This document shows positions 50,141 through 58,529 of a stretch of DNA of 64,000 bases, piece after piece. Below the pieces are notes generated by a model that saw nothing but the letters and a program-made list of their open reading frames with translations, made no database searches and had not been told where the DNA came from. How positions within the stretch are numbered: position 1 is the stretch's first letter; every line of letters begins with the position of its first letter. A program made the position numbers and the translations under genes. The stretch comes from JAQUBU01 sp036677685 (GTDB taxonomy: Bacteria; Bacillota; Syntrophomonadia; Syntrophomonadales; Syntrophomonadaceae). The stretch spans positions 3,473 through 67,472 of the forward strand of contig JAVBWA010000007.1 of assembly GCA_036677685.1 (NCBI GenBank), written 5' to 3'.

Positions 50141-51346
50141 CTAAATATTCCTGGTCCACAGCGAAGCCATGGCCGGACCGCCGCCCACGCACAGGGCTGC
50201 TCCACCCACAGTCAACCCCAAGCGTTCCATTTCATAATAGAGTGATACGATTATGCGCAGGGCGGTGCATCCCACCGGATGCCCCAGGCCGATCCCGGAA
50301 CCGTTATGATTTACCTTCTCCAAATCCATTTCTATGCCAAAATCCTCTTTAAGCATTCTTCCGACCCCTATAAACTGGGAGGCAAACGCTTCATTGATTT
50401 CCCAGTATTCTATATCTTCATATTTCAGGCCCGCACGCTGCAGAGCTTTGGGAATAGCCACCGCCGGTCCCAAGCCCATTACCTTCGGGTCAACTCCTTC
50501 AGCAACAATATTGATCATTTTAAGCAAAGGTTTTATACCGAGTTCAGCAGCTTTATCCTTGGACATGACCACTACCGCAGCAGCAGCATCATTAATTCCC
50601 GAAGCGTTGGCGGCAGTTACCACCCCACCCTTTTTGAAGGCCGGGGGAAGTTTGGCCATAGCTTCGAGATTTGCATCCGGAATCATATGTTCATCATTTT
50701 CAAAGAAAGTCGAGCCCTTTTTGCCCTTTATCTCCACCGGCACGATTTCCCGTTTGAAAATACCATTCTTCATGGCATTAGTGGCTTTTTGATGACTCTG
50801 CATGGCTAATAGGTCACATTCTTCACGGGTTATACCATATTTTTCAGCAACGTTTTCAGCGGTTATGCCCATATGTCCGGGAACCAGTTTATCAACCAGA
50901 CCGTCATAAAGCATCGCATCTTCTATAGCCCCAGGCCCCATCCGGTAGCCCATCCGGGCTTTGCCAAGCAGATATGGCGGATTGGTCATGCTTTCAGCGC
51001 CTATCACCAGGCCGATGTCGATCTTTCCTAATGCGATGTGGTCGCAAACTATCTCCAGAGCCCGCATGCCTGATGCACAATTCTGGTTGACATTACAGGC
51101 ATTGCTTCTAAAGGGGAGTCCCACCGCCATGGCTACCTGGCGAGCAGGAAGGGAACCTTGCAGGTGCGGGTAAATCTGGCCCAAAACCAACTCATCAATA
51201 ATATCAGCTTTAATCCCGGCTCTCGCAATAGCTTCACGGGCCACGGTAATAGCTAGTTCTTTTGACGAGATATCCTTTAAAGTGCCCATAAATCTGCCAA
51301 TAGGAGTCCGGCACGCACTTACAATTACAACCTCTTTATTGCTCAT
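50141..51346 (-). CDS. Acetyl-CoA acetyltransferase (thiolase)
   Basis: 401 residues of the thiolase family. The acyl-accepting Cys is in NVNQNCASGMRALE (about Cys90), the catalytic His in GHPVGCTALRI (near residue 357) and the second Cys in CVGGGPAMA near the C-terminus. Thiolases either condense two acetyl-CoA or cleave 3-ketoacyl-CoA; sequence alone does not decide the direction, though in a butyrate-oxidising or butyrate-forming anaerobe this is central carbon flow. AGGGAGGATTACAA precedes the ATG. A sigma-54 promoter at 51658-51673 lies about 300 bp upstream, with a sigma-54 activator gene next door, so expression is probably controlled by the PAS sensor. Confidence 0.95.
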   Translation of the reverse strand: MSNKEVVIVSACRTPIGRFMGTLKDISSKELAITVAREAIARAGIKADIIDELVLGQIYPHLQGSLPARQVAMAVGLPFRSNACNVNQNCASGMRALEIVCDHIALGKIDIGLVIGAESMTNPPYLLGKARMGYRMGPGAIEDAMLYDGLVDKLVPGHMGITAENVAEKYGITREECDLLAMQSHQKATNAMKNGIFKREIVPVEIKGKKGSTFFENDEHMIPDANLEAMAKLPPAFKKGGVVTAANASGINDAAAAVVVMSKDKAAELGIKPLLKMINIVAEGVDPKVMGLGPAVAIPKALQRAGLKYEDIEYWEINEAFASQFIGVGRMLKEDFGIEMDLEKVNHNGSGIGLGHPVGCTALRIIVSLYYEMERLGLTVGGAALCVGGGPAMASLWTRNI

Positions 51347-51453
51347 TTGTAATCCTCCCTCATATTATTAAGTAGCTAAAATAAACAACAAACCTATCTA
51401 GTTAAACTTATCTAATTAATGATTACCCTCCCTTCTTTCGAGAATGTATTAAT

Positions 51454-51589
51454 TTTAAGCATCGGAAGAAACTGCGGAGCAGTTTCAACATACTGCTGCA
51501 ACGAGGCGGGGGATTATAACCCGCCGCCTGTTTGGTTAATAGGAGCGCACCGCTTAAAGAAGCGGAGGACATCTTTTCGCCTCGTTATA
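51454..51589 (+). repeat. Dispersed structured repeat, copy 7 (canonical)
   Basis: The most complete copy. TTTAAGCATCGG is followed by the perfect hairpin GAAACTGC-GGA-GCAGTTTC. AACGAGGCG then pairs with CGCCTCGTT at the far end, enclosing GGCGGG/CCCGCC and CCGCTT-AAAG-AAGCGG, so a three-way junction is predicted. It lies between the sigma-54 promoter and the thiolase start and would be transcribed (as the complement) in the thiolase leader. Confidence 0.85.
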
Positions 51590-51627
51590 TATGTTTTTAC
51601 TGCCAAAATTTGTACCAGAAAATCAAA

Positions 51628-51649
51628 GTCCGAAGACCAAGCTTCGGAC
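51628..51649 (-). promoter_or_regulatory. 5'-end stem-loop of the presumed thiolase transcript
   Basis: GTCCGAAG pairs perfectly with CTTCGGAC around six bases. Transcription from the -24/-12 promoter should begin near 51647, so this hairpin would form the very 5' end of the mRNA. It may protect the RNA; on the minus strand it is followed by TTTGATTTTC, so an attenuator is the alternative. Confidence 0.5.
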
Positions 51650-51657
51650 TATATCTA

Positions 51658-51673
51658 AGCAATAAATGTGCCA
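51658..51673 (-). promoter_or_regulatory. Sigma-54 (-24/-12) promoter, probably for the thiolase
   Basis: On the minus strand the sequence is TGGCAC, 5 bp, TTGCT, essentially the consensus for RpoN promoters. It points toward the thiolase, 310 bp away, and lies next to a sigma-54 activator gene. Confidence 0.85.
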
Positions 51674-52006
51674 TATTCTTTTTGTCAGTTAAAATGCCGC
51701 TATAATGGTATTTATGTAAAATGACCCTGCTCTACTTTAAAAAACAAGCGTTGCAAATTGCCACGCTTCTTCCAGATCAACACCTGTATTATAAAAACAG
51801 TATCGTCTTTCCCAATGCAGACTTCTGATTCGCCAATAGACCCACAGTATCATATTGCAACTCTGTATCTAAAAAAGCATCAATACAAGTTAAGTAAACC
51901 AATATTTACCTATTTCTAGCCTTGTCTGCAGGTTGATATAATTCTTGCCAAATCAATTATTTGCCGGTATTTTCCCCTAAAAATCGATGTTTGATTTAAA
52001 AGTTCT

Positions 52007-52039
52007 TGCGACCATGTCGCATTTTGCAACTCGGTTGCA
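52007..52039. promoter_or_regulatory. Paired palindromic enhancer sites for the sigma-54 activator
   Basis: Two perfect 6-3-6 palindromes, TGCGAC-CAT-GTCGCA (52007-52021) and TGCAAC-TCG-GTTGCA (52025-52039), share the pattern TGCRAC-N3-GTYGCA with centres 18 bp apart. They lie about 340 bp upstream of the -24/-12 promoter and 18 bp past the activator stop codon, the position and form of a classic upstream activating sequence. A degenerate half site, TGCAACTCTGT, occurs near 51855. The rest of the 710-bp gap 51347-52056 holds repeat copy 7, the stem-loop and the promoter. Confidence 0.75.
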
Positions 52040-52056
52040 TATTTCGACGCCAAAAT

Positions 52057-53799
52057 CTATTCAATTTCAATCATATATTTTTTTATTTTGCGATAAAGAA
52101 CCGATTTGTTGAGTCCAAGTAATCTAGCTGCCTGGGTTTTATTGTTTCCGGTTTTCTCCAGTACTCGTTCTATGGTGATTTTCTCCAGTTTTTCAACAGC
52201 CTCCCCCAGATTGTCCAAACCCGGGTCAACACTCAGGTCTTCACCGGGACCTGCAAATAGTGAAGGAAAGTGTATGCAGTCAAGCTGCTTTTCCCGCTTT
52301 AAAACCGCCAGGTTGATAGCCCGTTCCAATAAATTCTCAAGCTCCCGGACATTTCCCGGCCATGCGTAATTGCATAATAAATTAAATGCTTTATCTGAAA
52401 TACCGGTCGTATTGGTTATTAAATGGCCATTGATTCTTGATATAAGATCTGCAATCAAAAGCGGCAAGTCCTCAATACGCTTCCTTAGTGGCGGGATATT
52501 TATACGCACCACATTTAAACGGTAATATAAATCATCACGAAACTCGCGTCTGGCCACCATTTTCTCCAGATTACGGTTGGTCGCGGCAATAACCCGTACC
52601 TGAATGGAAATGGGTATGGTGCCGCCTACCCGTTCAATGGTTCTTTCCTGCAATACTGAAAGCAGTTTGGTTTGCATAGCAATTGGCATATCCCCAATTT
52701 CATCCAAAAAGATGGTACCGCCCTTGGCTAATTCAAATTTACCGGGTTTTCCACCCTTTTTTGCCCCGGTAAAGGCCCCTTCTTCATAGCCAAAAAGCTC
52801 CGATTCCAAGAGATTTTCGGGTAAAGCTGCACAGTTAACCCTGACGAAGGGTCCTTCCCGGCTGCTGTTATTATGGATAGCCTGGGCAAACAACTCTTTC
52901 CCGGTACCACTTTCACCGGTAATAAGTATAGTAGAACGAGTATTGGATAATTGTTGTGCCATGGATTTTATATAGTGAAATTCGCTGCTGTTGCCGATCA
53001 GATCTTTGAACTGCCACTTGGCCCGGTAAATTTGCCGGACTTCTTCTTTGTACAAGTTTAGTTCTTTCTCAGTTTCAATCAGCTTATTAACCAGCTTTTT
53101 CGCTCCCGACATATCCAGGAAGAGACTCCTGCCCACCGCTCCGGTTATTTCACCGTCCTTGATGATTGGACTTCGCGTGATAATCGTGTCCCGGCCATTT
53201 ATGGTCCAAACATCAACCTCGTGAACCTCGCCGGTTTTCATTATATCCGGAAGCTGGGAATGGGGCGTTATTTCCCGCACATGTTTTCCGACCACATCTT
53301 CCTTTTCCATCCCAAGTAAGTCAAGATAAGTCTGATTCATAAAAGTAATGATTCCGTCTTTATCAACAATCACATAAACCATATATGGATCCAAAACTTC
53401 GGAGACCGTTGTATAAGCTGTTTCCATCTCCTTCAGCTTTTGCATCAGGGTGCTGGCTCCCGACATATCTTCAAAAATGGTCTGTCCAACCGCGCCAATA
53501 ATCTCTCCATCTTTTACAATGGGCAACCGGGTAACAATTGTTTCCCGATTGCTGACCGACCAAATGTCTACCGGATCAACTTTCCCGGTTTTCAGGATTT
53601 CAGGCAGCTTTGAATTGGGTGTCACATCCAGAATATGTTTACCCATTACTTCCTCTATCTTCATTCCTAGAAAATCAAGATACGGATCATTGATGAAGGT
53701 AATCCTGCCCTCTTTGTTTATAACCACACAAGCCATGTAAGGGCTATCTAACAGCGCTTTGGCTATAACATCTAATTCATCGTATTTTGTTCCCCGCAA
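52057..53799 (-). CDS. Sigma-54-dependent transcriptional activator with tandem PAS domains
   Basis: 580 residues. Two PAS domains at about 10-125 and 130-250 are clear internal duplicates (ITFINDPYLDFLGMKIEEV versus ITFMNQTYLDLLGMEKEDV, with PIVKDGEIIGAVG and PIIKDGEITGAVG). The AAA+ domain follows, with Walker A GESGTGKELFAQ, the sigma-54 contact loop EGAFTGAKKGG, Walker B GGTIFLDEIGDMP and the R-finger region. A Fis-type helix-turn-helix closes the protein (NNKTQAARLLGLNKSVLYRK). It should bind enhancers and open RpoN promoters in response to an intracellular signal sensed by PAS; there is no receiver domain. The likely target is the adjacent thiolase. Confidence 0.96.
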   Translation of the reverse strand: MRGTKYDELDVIAKALLDSPYMACVVINKEGRITFINDPYLDFLGMKIEEVMGKHILDVTPNSKLPEILKTGKVDPVDIWSVSNRETIVTRLPIVKDGEIIGAVGQTIFEDMSGASTLMQKLKEMETAYTTVSEVLDPYMVYVIVDKDGIITFMNQTYLDLLGMEKEDVVGKHVREITPHSQLPDIMKTGEVHEVDVWTINGRDTIITRSPIIKDGEITGAVGRSLFLDMSGAKKLVNKLIETEKELNLYKEEVRQIYRAKWQFKDLIGNSSEFHYIKSMAQQLSNTRSTILITGESGTGKELFAQAIHNNSSREGPFVRVNCAALPENLLESELFGYEEGAFTGAKKGGKPGKFELAKGGTIFLDEIGDMPIAMQTKLLSVLQERTIERVGGTIPISIQVRVIAATNRNLEKMVARREFRDDLYYRLNVVRINIPPLRKRIEDLPLLIADLISRINGHLITNTTGISDKAFNLLCNYAWPGNVRELENLLERAINLAVLKREKQLDCIHFPSLFAGPGEDLSVDPGLDNLGEAVEKLEKITIERVLEKTGNNKTQAARLLGLNKSVLYRKIKKYMIEIE

Positions 53800-53961
53800 A
53801 TTACCAACCTCCTTCTTAAGAAGAATTGAATACTATTATTTGCTTAAACAAATCACTGCAGCTTTGCTTCCTCTTTGGTTTTGTATCTTTAGCTTATCAT
53901 AAAAGTGTTGTTATCGTTTCCTAATCTCTGTAAAGCGGTTGTTATATACCCCAAAGGCTAT

Positions 53962-53982
53962 AAAAAGGGGGCCTCGGCCCCC
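53962..53982 (-). terminator. Terminator of the SLH-chagasin gene
   Basis: GGGGGCC pairs with GGCCCCC around a two-base loop and on the minus strand is followed by TTTTTATAG. It lies 35 bp past the stop at 54017. Nothing else was seen between it and the activator start. Confidence 0.85.
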
Positions 53983-54016
53983 TCATTCATTCATCTATAT
54001 TTTATTTAGTTCAAGC

Positions 54017-55060
54017 TCATGGATTTATTATTATTTTCACCTGGAAAGTCTTGAGGGGCTGCACACTTTCCCAGGGGCGGGCATAATAAAGCTTTATTTC
54101 CGTACTCCCGGCCTTTAGTGCTTTGAACTTCCAATAATTCCTGCCCCCCTGGCCTACCATATTGGAAGCGGTGCTGCTGCTCTGATACCCTTGATCAATT
54201 AAAGCCAGCATCTGGTCATCACGGGAATCTGATAGGTTCCAGGTATAGCCGGTAGTTGGATTGCCGTCCAAGGAAAGCACAAAGCTCTCTCCTTCTTTAA
54301 GGGTCAGGGTTTTGCCATTATAGTTTTCATCCACTTTATTCTTCACCTCGATATTTAACTCCAGCAGTTCGGTGCAGCGGTTCAAAATCCGGGCCAGTTC
54401 GGCGCGTTTAACCCCATCCCGGGGCCGGAAACTCTGGCCGTCGCCTTTCATAATTCCCGTATTGCTTACAAAGGTTATGGTATTAATCTCATCTGTTGAG
54501 AGCCCCTGGGTGTCCTGATAAATGGGCATAAGCATAATCATAGGTATATTAACGTTCTTGGCAGCAAAGCACCGCTGCACGGCCTGAGCGATCTCAATCC
54601 GGCTCACGTTCTGCTCGGCTGAGAAACTGCTGCTGGCATCATAAATTTTATTGATGGCACAAAGCATAGCAGCATTGGCGTACCAGGCATTATTGTCGAT
54701 GTCAGGAAAGTAATCACTGGCCAATGGCTGTTTAATAAACTGCAGATCGCCATAATCCAAATTGAAGGTTCGCTGCAGCACCGAAACCAACTGAGCACGG
54801 TTAACCGAGGTGTCAGGGGAAAATACTTTTGCCCCCTCTTTATTCACGCCCACCCCACTCATCAACCCGTACCGGCATGCCTTTTGGATATCATCTTTGG
54901 CCCAGTGGGTGTGAATGTCGCTGAACTCATCAGAATTCAGAAGAGGTGTGCTGTACATAGGTTGATTGGAGCTGCCGGAAGCGTTTTCATCTCCTGAACA
55001 CATAACCGGCATGCCAAAAACGAAAGTCATAACTAAAAACCAGATAAAATATTTTTTCAT
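54017..55060 (-). CDS. Wall-bound SLH protein with C-terminal chagasin-like (I42) inhibitor domain
   Basis: 347 residues. The signal peptide (MKKYFIWFLVMTFVFGMPVM) is followed by a possible lipid-type Cys in PVMCSGDE. SLH repeats lie between residues 45 and 235, with HWAKDDIQKACRYGLMSGVG, FSPDTSVNRAQLVSVLQRTF and FRPRDGVKRAELARILNRC. The last 95 residues match the chagasin fold: GESFVLSLDGNPTTGYTWNL carries the NPTTGYxW loop, and YYARPWE the C-terminal loop. Chagasins inhibit papain-like cysteine proteases, so the protein may present an inhibitor on the cell wall. It is followed by a terminator. The fusion of SLH and I42 is the notable part. Confidence 0.9.
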   Translation of the reverse strand: MKKYFIWFLVMTFVFGMPVMCSGDENASGSSNQPMYSTPLLNSDEFSDIHTHWAKDDIQKACRYGLMSGVGVNKEGAKVFSPDTSVNRAQLVSVLQRTFNLDYGDLQFIKQPLASDYFPDIDNNAWYANAAMLCAINKIYDASSSFSAEQNVSRIEIAQAVQRCFAAKNVNIPMIMLMPIYQDTQGLSTDEINTITFVSNTGIMKGDGQSFRPRDGVKRAELARILNRCTELLELNIEVKNKVDENYNGKTLTLKEGESFVLSLDGNPTTGYTWNLSDSRDDQMLALIDQGYQSSSTASNMVGQGGRNYWKFKALKAGSTEIKLYYARPWESVQPLKTFQVKIIINP

Positions 55061-55085
55061 AACCCAACCCTCTCAATATCTTTTT

Positions 55086-55180
55086 CTTAAGCATTCGGAG
55101 AAACTGTGGAGCAGTTTCAACACACCGCCGCAACGAGGCGAGAAACACGTCTATAACCATTCCTTTCAGACTTTGCCTCG
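55086..55180 (+). repeat. Dispersed structured repeat, copy 8a (shortened)
   Basis: CTTAAGCATTCGGAGAAACT, the 5' hairpin GAAACTGT/GCAGTTTC and AACGAGGCG are present, but the interior is cut to a short AACACGTCTATAACC-like segment before TTTGCCTCG. It runs directly into copy 8b. Together with 8b it fills most of the 341-bp gap between the SLH-chagasin and oxidoreductase genes; nothing else was recognised there. Confidence 0.7.
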
Positions 55181-55320
55181 TTTAGGCATCAGGAGAACTG
55201 CGGAGCAGTTCTAACACACCGCCGCAACGAAGCGGGAAACATGTCTATACCCATTCCTTCCGCTTTACCCAACTACAAAACGTAATAATAAGATTCCTTT
55301 TAGTCTTCGCCTCGTTATAA
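55181..55320 (+). repeat. Dispersed structured repeat, copy 8b (subtype B)
   Basis: TTTAGGCATCAGGAGAACTG begins the unit; the 5' hairpin (GAACTGC/GCAGTTC) keeps its pairing although both sides have changed relative to other copies. The interior has TACAAAACGTAATAATAAG, as in copy 4b, and the unit ends TTCGCCTCGTTATAA. The matched change in the hairpin is a hint that structure is maintained. Confidence 0.75.
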
Positions 55321-55401
55321 ATACGTTAAATACAGAAGCATCTTGCACCCAGACCCCCAAGAAAGATCTTCCTGTAAAGGCTTTGAATTGGTTTCACATC
55401 C

Positions 55402-57531
55402 TCAGGCTTTACATATCCGGCAGGGTATGTTTTTGATATTTGGGGTTCCGAATTCCTTGCCCAGCTTGCTCATGGAAGTCAGCATATTATAGTTTGATTT
55501 TTGCCACTCATACTGTTGACCGGGATCTCCTTCCGGAAACCACCAGCCCAGTGCGGCGCTGATCACACGCGGGTGAACGATATCCGTAATTCTTGCGATC
55601 TGGGTGATTTGGCCGTGGGCAGTTTCAATAAGGACCCGGTCGCCTTCGCTAATGCCGCAGGCTCCTGCGGTTTCGGGATGTATTTCCACTATCGGGTCCG
55701 GCCTTTTTTGCCGCAGTTTGGCAACCCAGCGATAAGATGAGACCAGATAATAACGGCTCTTGGCACTGATCAAAATCAGCGGGTAATCCGGGTCTTCCGC
55801 TTCCGGTAAAGTGGTAAATTCGGGCAGGGGTTTAAGCTTAAGCTTTTCGGCAGTGCTCAGCTTCAGTTCAACTTTGCCGGTGGGGGTGCGAAAACCTTTG
55901 GTTTCATATTCCCGAAAACGGTCCGGCCCTTTAAGATAACCTTTTGCAGCAAATTCAGCATAACTTAAAGCGGCAGGACGCAGCAGGTCTTCGAGCAGTA
56001 CTTCATGATCATCATACCAGTATTGGGAAGGGGACACGCACTTGCCCAGTTCGTTCATAATCTTTATATCGGACCAGCATTCTTCAGGGGGCTCCACAAC
56101 TTTCGGGCGGGCCAGAATTAAACCATGTCCGAGTCCATAATGACCGATATCATTCATCTCATACTGGTGGGCTGCCGGCAGGACAATATCCGCTAAAGCT
56201 GCGGTGGGTGTCATGAAAATCTCGGCCATTACCATAAAGTCCAGTTTCATAAACGCTTCGTAGCTGGCGGCGCTGTCCGCCCATGCCACCATGGGGTTGG
56301 TGCACATACCATAATACCCTCTGACCGGATAAGGATCTCCTGCCAAGACTGCCTGGCGGAAATAAGACGGCGGTACTGTCATCATGCGGGGGATGGTACC
56401 GCGATGGGCGCCGATCATTTCCTTGCGCTTGCCAGGCATCAAGTCGGCCCGGACGAATTCCGCCAGGCTCATAATCTCCGGGTCATGTGCATTTATATTG
56501 CCCCCCGGTACTTCCAGGTTGCCGGTAATAGCCATCAGGCAGAGCAGGGAACGGGTGGCATCAAAAACATTTATATCATGTTCGATGGCATTTCCCCACT
56601 GCAGGGCCGCCGGCTTAGACATGGCATATAGCCGCGCTGCCTGCTGGATTAATTCCTTAGGCACCCAGGTAATCCGGGAAACCGTTTCCGGGTCATATTG
56701 TTTCACATGAAACTTCAATTCTTCAAAACCATATGTATATTTGGCTACAAAATCTTGATCATAGCGGGCTTCCTCTATAATTACATTTAGGAAACCCAAA
56801 GCCAGGGCTTGGGCGGTTCCCGGCCGGAGCTGCAACCATAAGTCAGCCTTCGCTGCCAGTTCAGTCCGCCGCGGATCGATGACTATCAACCGGGCTCCGT
56901 TCTTAAGCTGCTGTAACGTATGGCCGGCTATCTGCCCCTCTTCGTTGGTGGAAAGTACATTGCTGGCCCAAGACATAATGAGACTGGTCGGATTATGGAG
57001 ATCGGCTACCGGATAAAAGCCGCAGGTATGCATGCCGCTGACTTCACGCGGGGCATGGCAAACATCCTGTGAGGCCACCACATTGGGGGACCCAAAAGTA
57101 TTGGCCAGGCGAATCATTACCAAATGTTCCAGACCCTTGGGCATACCCACCCCGAAGGCAAAGGCCCTGGCCCCGTATTTTGCTTTAATGCTGAGCATAT
57201 TAGCTGCGCATTCATCCAAAGCCTCTGCCCAGGAAATCTGCTGCCATTTGCCTTCGCCGCGCTTCCCGGCCCGCTTCAGAGGGTGGCGGAGACGGTTGGG
57301 ATGGTCTAGGCGGTCAGCCGACACCCGGCCCTTGTAACATGTATATCCCCGGTTCAAATAGCCTTGCGGGTTGCCTTTAATCTGAACGATCTTATTATCT
57401 TTAACCCCTATCAACAGGCCGCAGCCGCCGTGGTCCATACGGGCACAATGGGTTTTAACCCAATTTAGTTCTTCTGCCAAATTTTTAACCTCCACTTGTT
57501 CGGGACTAAATGAATCCATTATAAAAATCAC
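55402..57531 (-). CDS. Molybdopterin oxidoreductase (DMSO-reductase superfamily), cytoplasmic single-subunit type
   Basis: 709 residues from a GTG that overlaps the TetR stop; an ATG at 57519 is equally possible, and neither has a strong ribosome site. There is no Tat signal. The N-terminal [4Fe-4S] region reads HCARMDHGGCGLL then RGYTCYKG, i.e. C-x3-D-x3-C-x27-C: the second ligand position is Asp instead of Cys. The Mo/W ligand is probably Cys in VVASQDVCHAPREVSG near residue 150. IDPRRTELAAKADLWLQLRP and the C-terminal molybdopterin-dinucleotide domain (GDRVLIETAHGQITQIARIT) are intact. No electron-transfer subunit is adjacent. Acetylene-hydratase-like or oxidoreductase activity are both possible. 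Confidence 0.9.
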   Translation of the reverse strand: MIFIMDSFSPEQVEVKNLAEELNWVKTHCARMDHGGCGLLIGVKDNKIVQIKGNPQGYLNRGYTCYKGRVSADRLDHPNRLRHPLKRAGKRGEGKWQQISWAEALDECAANMLSIKAKYGARAFAFGVGMPKGLEHLVMIRLANTFGSPNVVASQDVCHAPREVSGMHTCGFYPVADLHNPTSLIMSWASNVLSTNEEGQIAGHTLQQLKNGARLIVIDPRRTELAAKADLWLQLRPGTAQALALGFLNVIIEEARYDQDFVAKYTYGFEELKFHVKQYDPETVSRITWVPKELIQQAARLYAMSKPAALQWGNAIEHDINVFDATRSLLCLMAITGNLEVPGGNINAHDPEIMSLAEFVRADLMPGKRKEMIGAHRGTIPRMMTVPPSYFRQAVLAGDPYPVRGYYGMCTNPMVAWADSAASYEAFMKLDFMVMAEIFMTPTAALADIVLPAAHQYEMNDIGHYGLGHGLILARPKVVEPPEECWSDIKIMNELGKCVSPSQYWYDDHEVLLEDLLRPAALSYAEFAAKGYLKGPDRFREYETKGFRTPTGKVELKLSTAEKLKLKPLPEFTTLPEAEDPDYPLILISAKSRYYLVSSYRWVAKLRQKRPDPIVEIHPETAGACGISEGDRVLIETAHGQITQIARITDIVHPRVISAALGWWFPEGDPGQQYEWQKSNYNMLTSMSKLGKEFGTPNIKNIPCRICKA

Positions 57532-58178
57532 GTTAAATCTGTTTTAACAGCTTCCCCGTATGGTCCGGACAACAAGACACTGCTTTTGACCAAACCAATG
57601 GATAGAGACTGCATGAATGAGATTACCATATCAATCATCTCTTCTTTGCTCATCTCTTTAGCTACAACCCATCTATAAACCGCATATTTAATGATTGCCA
57701 GAGTAGCATGGGCTATTGGTAATATGGGAAGATTCCGAAAGCTGCCGTTGTTTATGCCATATTCGATATTTTTGCCGGTGAAATTCAAGAACTTATCATC
57801 AAACTCTTTTAAACATTGATCGATATTATCGTTGATTCCCGCAACTCTGCTGTAAATCTCTGATAATTTTTCATTCTCCGCAAACACCCCGATAATGACT
57901 CGTTTGGTTTCAATAAAGCGTTTGCTCAAATCGCTTTCCCGGACAAAATAATCATTAACCCGGGCGACAATTTCTTCAAACAAATTCTCCAGCAGCGTTT
58001 TCAATATATCTTCCTTGTTATTGAAGTATTTATAGAAAGTGCCGGTACCATAACCCGACATGGTGATAATATCCCGGACCGGAGTATTTATATATCCCTT
58101 TTCACTGAACAAGGTTAATGCACATTCCAATAGCTTCTCTCTTTTTTCCTGCATTTTCAAAATCTGCTTTTCGCCCAC
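57528..58178 (-). CDS. TetR-family regulator of the molybdopterin enzyme
   Basis: About 216 residues from the GTG at 58178, which stands 7 nt after AAGGAGG; longer readings extend into the promoter. The helix-turn-helix is at residues 10-55: LLECALTLFSEKGYINTPVR, DIITMSGYGTGTFYKYFNNK. The C-terminal helical domain is typical of ligand-binding TetR proteins, including fatty-acid-type FadR/PfmR relatives. Its TGA overlaps the GTG of the oxidoreductase gene, so the two form one operon and the regulator probably controls that enzyme. The ligand is unknown. Confidence 0.92.
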   Translation of the reverse strand: MGEKQILKMQEKREKLLECALTLFSEKGYINTPVRDIITMSGYGTGTFYKYFNNKEDILKTLLENLFEEIVARVNDYFVRESDLSKRFIETKRVIIGVFAENEKLSEIYSRVAGINDNIDQCLKEFDDKFLNFTGKNIEYGINNGSFRNLPILPIAHATLAIIKYAVYRWVVAKEMSKEEMIDMVISFMQSLSIGLVKSSVLLSGPYGEAVKTDLT

Positions 58179-58217
58179 CAGCATTCCTCCTTGACTGTAT
58201 ATTCGTTCAGTTATTTT

Positions 58218-58247
58218 AATATACCTAAATATATAGCAACCTGTCAA
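58218..58247 (-). promoter_or_regulatory. Sigma-A promoter of the TetR-oxidoreductase operon
   Basis: On the minus strand: TTGACA, 18 bp, TATATT. The 282 bp from here to the germination operon contain no convincing gene; a weak hairpin AAAGGGT/AACCCTTT lies at about 58332-58355. Confidence 0.6.
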
Positions 58248-58529
58248 TCAAGTAATTCCTTATCAATACTCCCCACAGACAGTGAAGGATAGCAACCTGG
58301 TTCAGATAATACACAGTTTACTCCGAATCATAAAGGGTCCTGGCTTTAACCCTTTTGCCTTCATTAAATATCCCAGATCAGAAACTACTATAAATCCAAA
58401 CCCTAAAAACTATTTGGAATAGCTCGTCTATTAGGTGGAAGACTATAACAACAGGACTATCTTATTATGAATTGCCCAGTATCACTATTACTCATCACTG
58501 TTTTTTTATAAATCCTAAGGGGAGAAAAT

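Noticed and set aside
55402..57531. Firm call as formate dehydrogenase or acetylene hydratase
   Set aside because: The Cys ligand and lack of partners fit several subfamilies, and the cluster motif is atypical; no decisive residue could be read.
58440..58529. Sigma-G promoter for the germination operon
   Set aside because: A TGAAT-like -35 is present, but the matching -10 is poor and the spacing is off; the call would be a guess.
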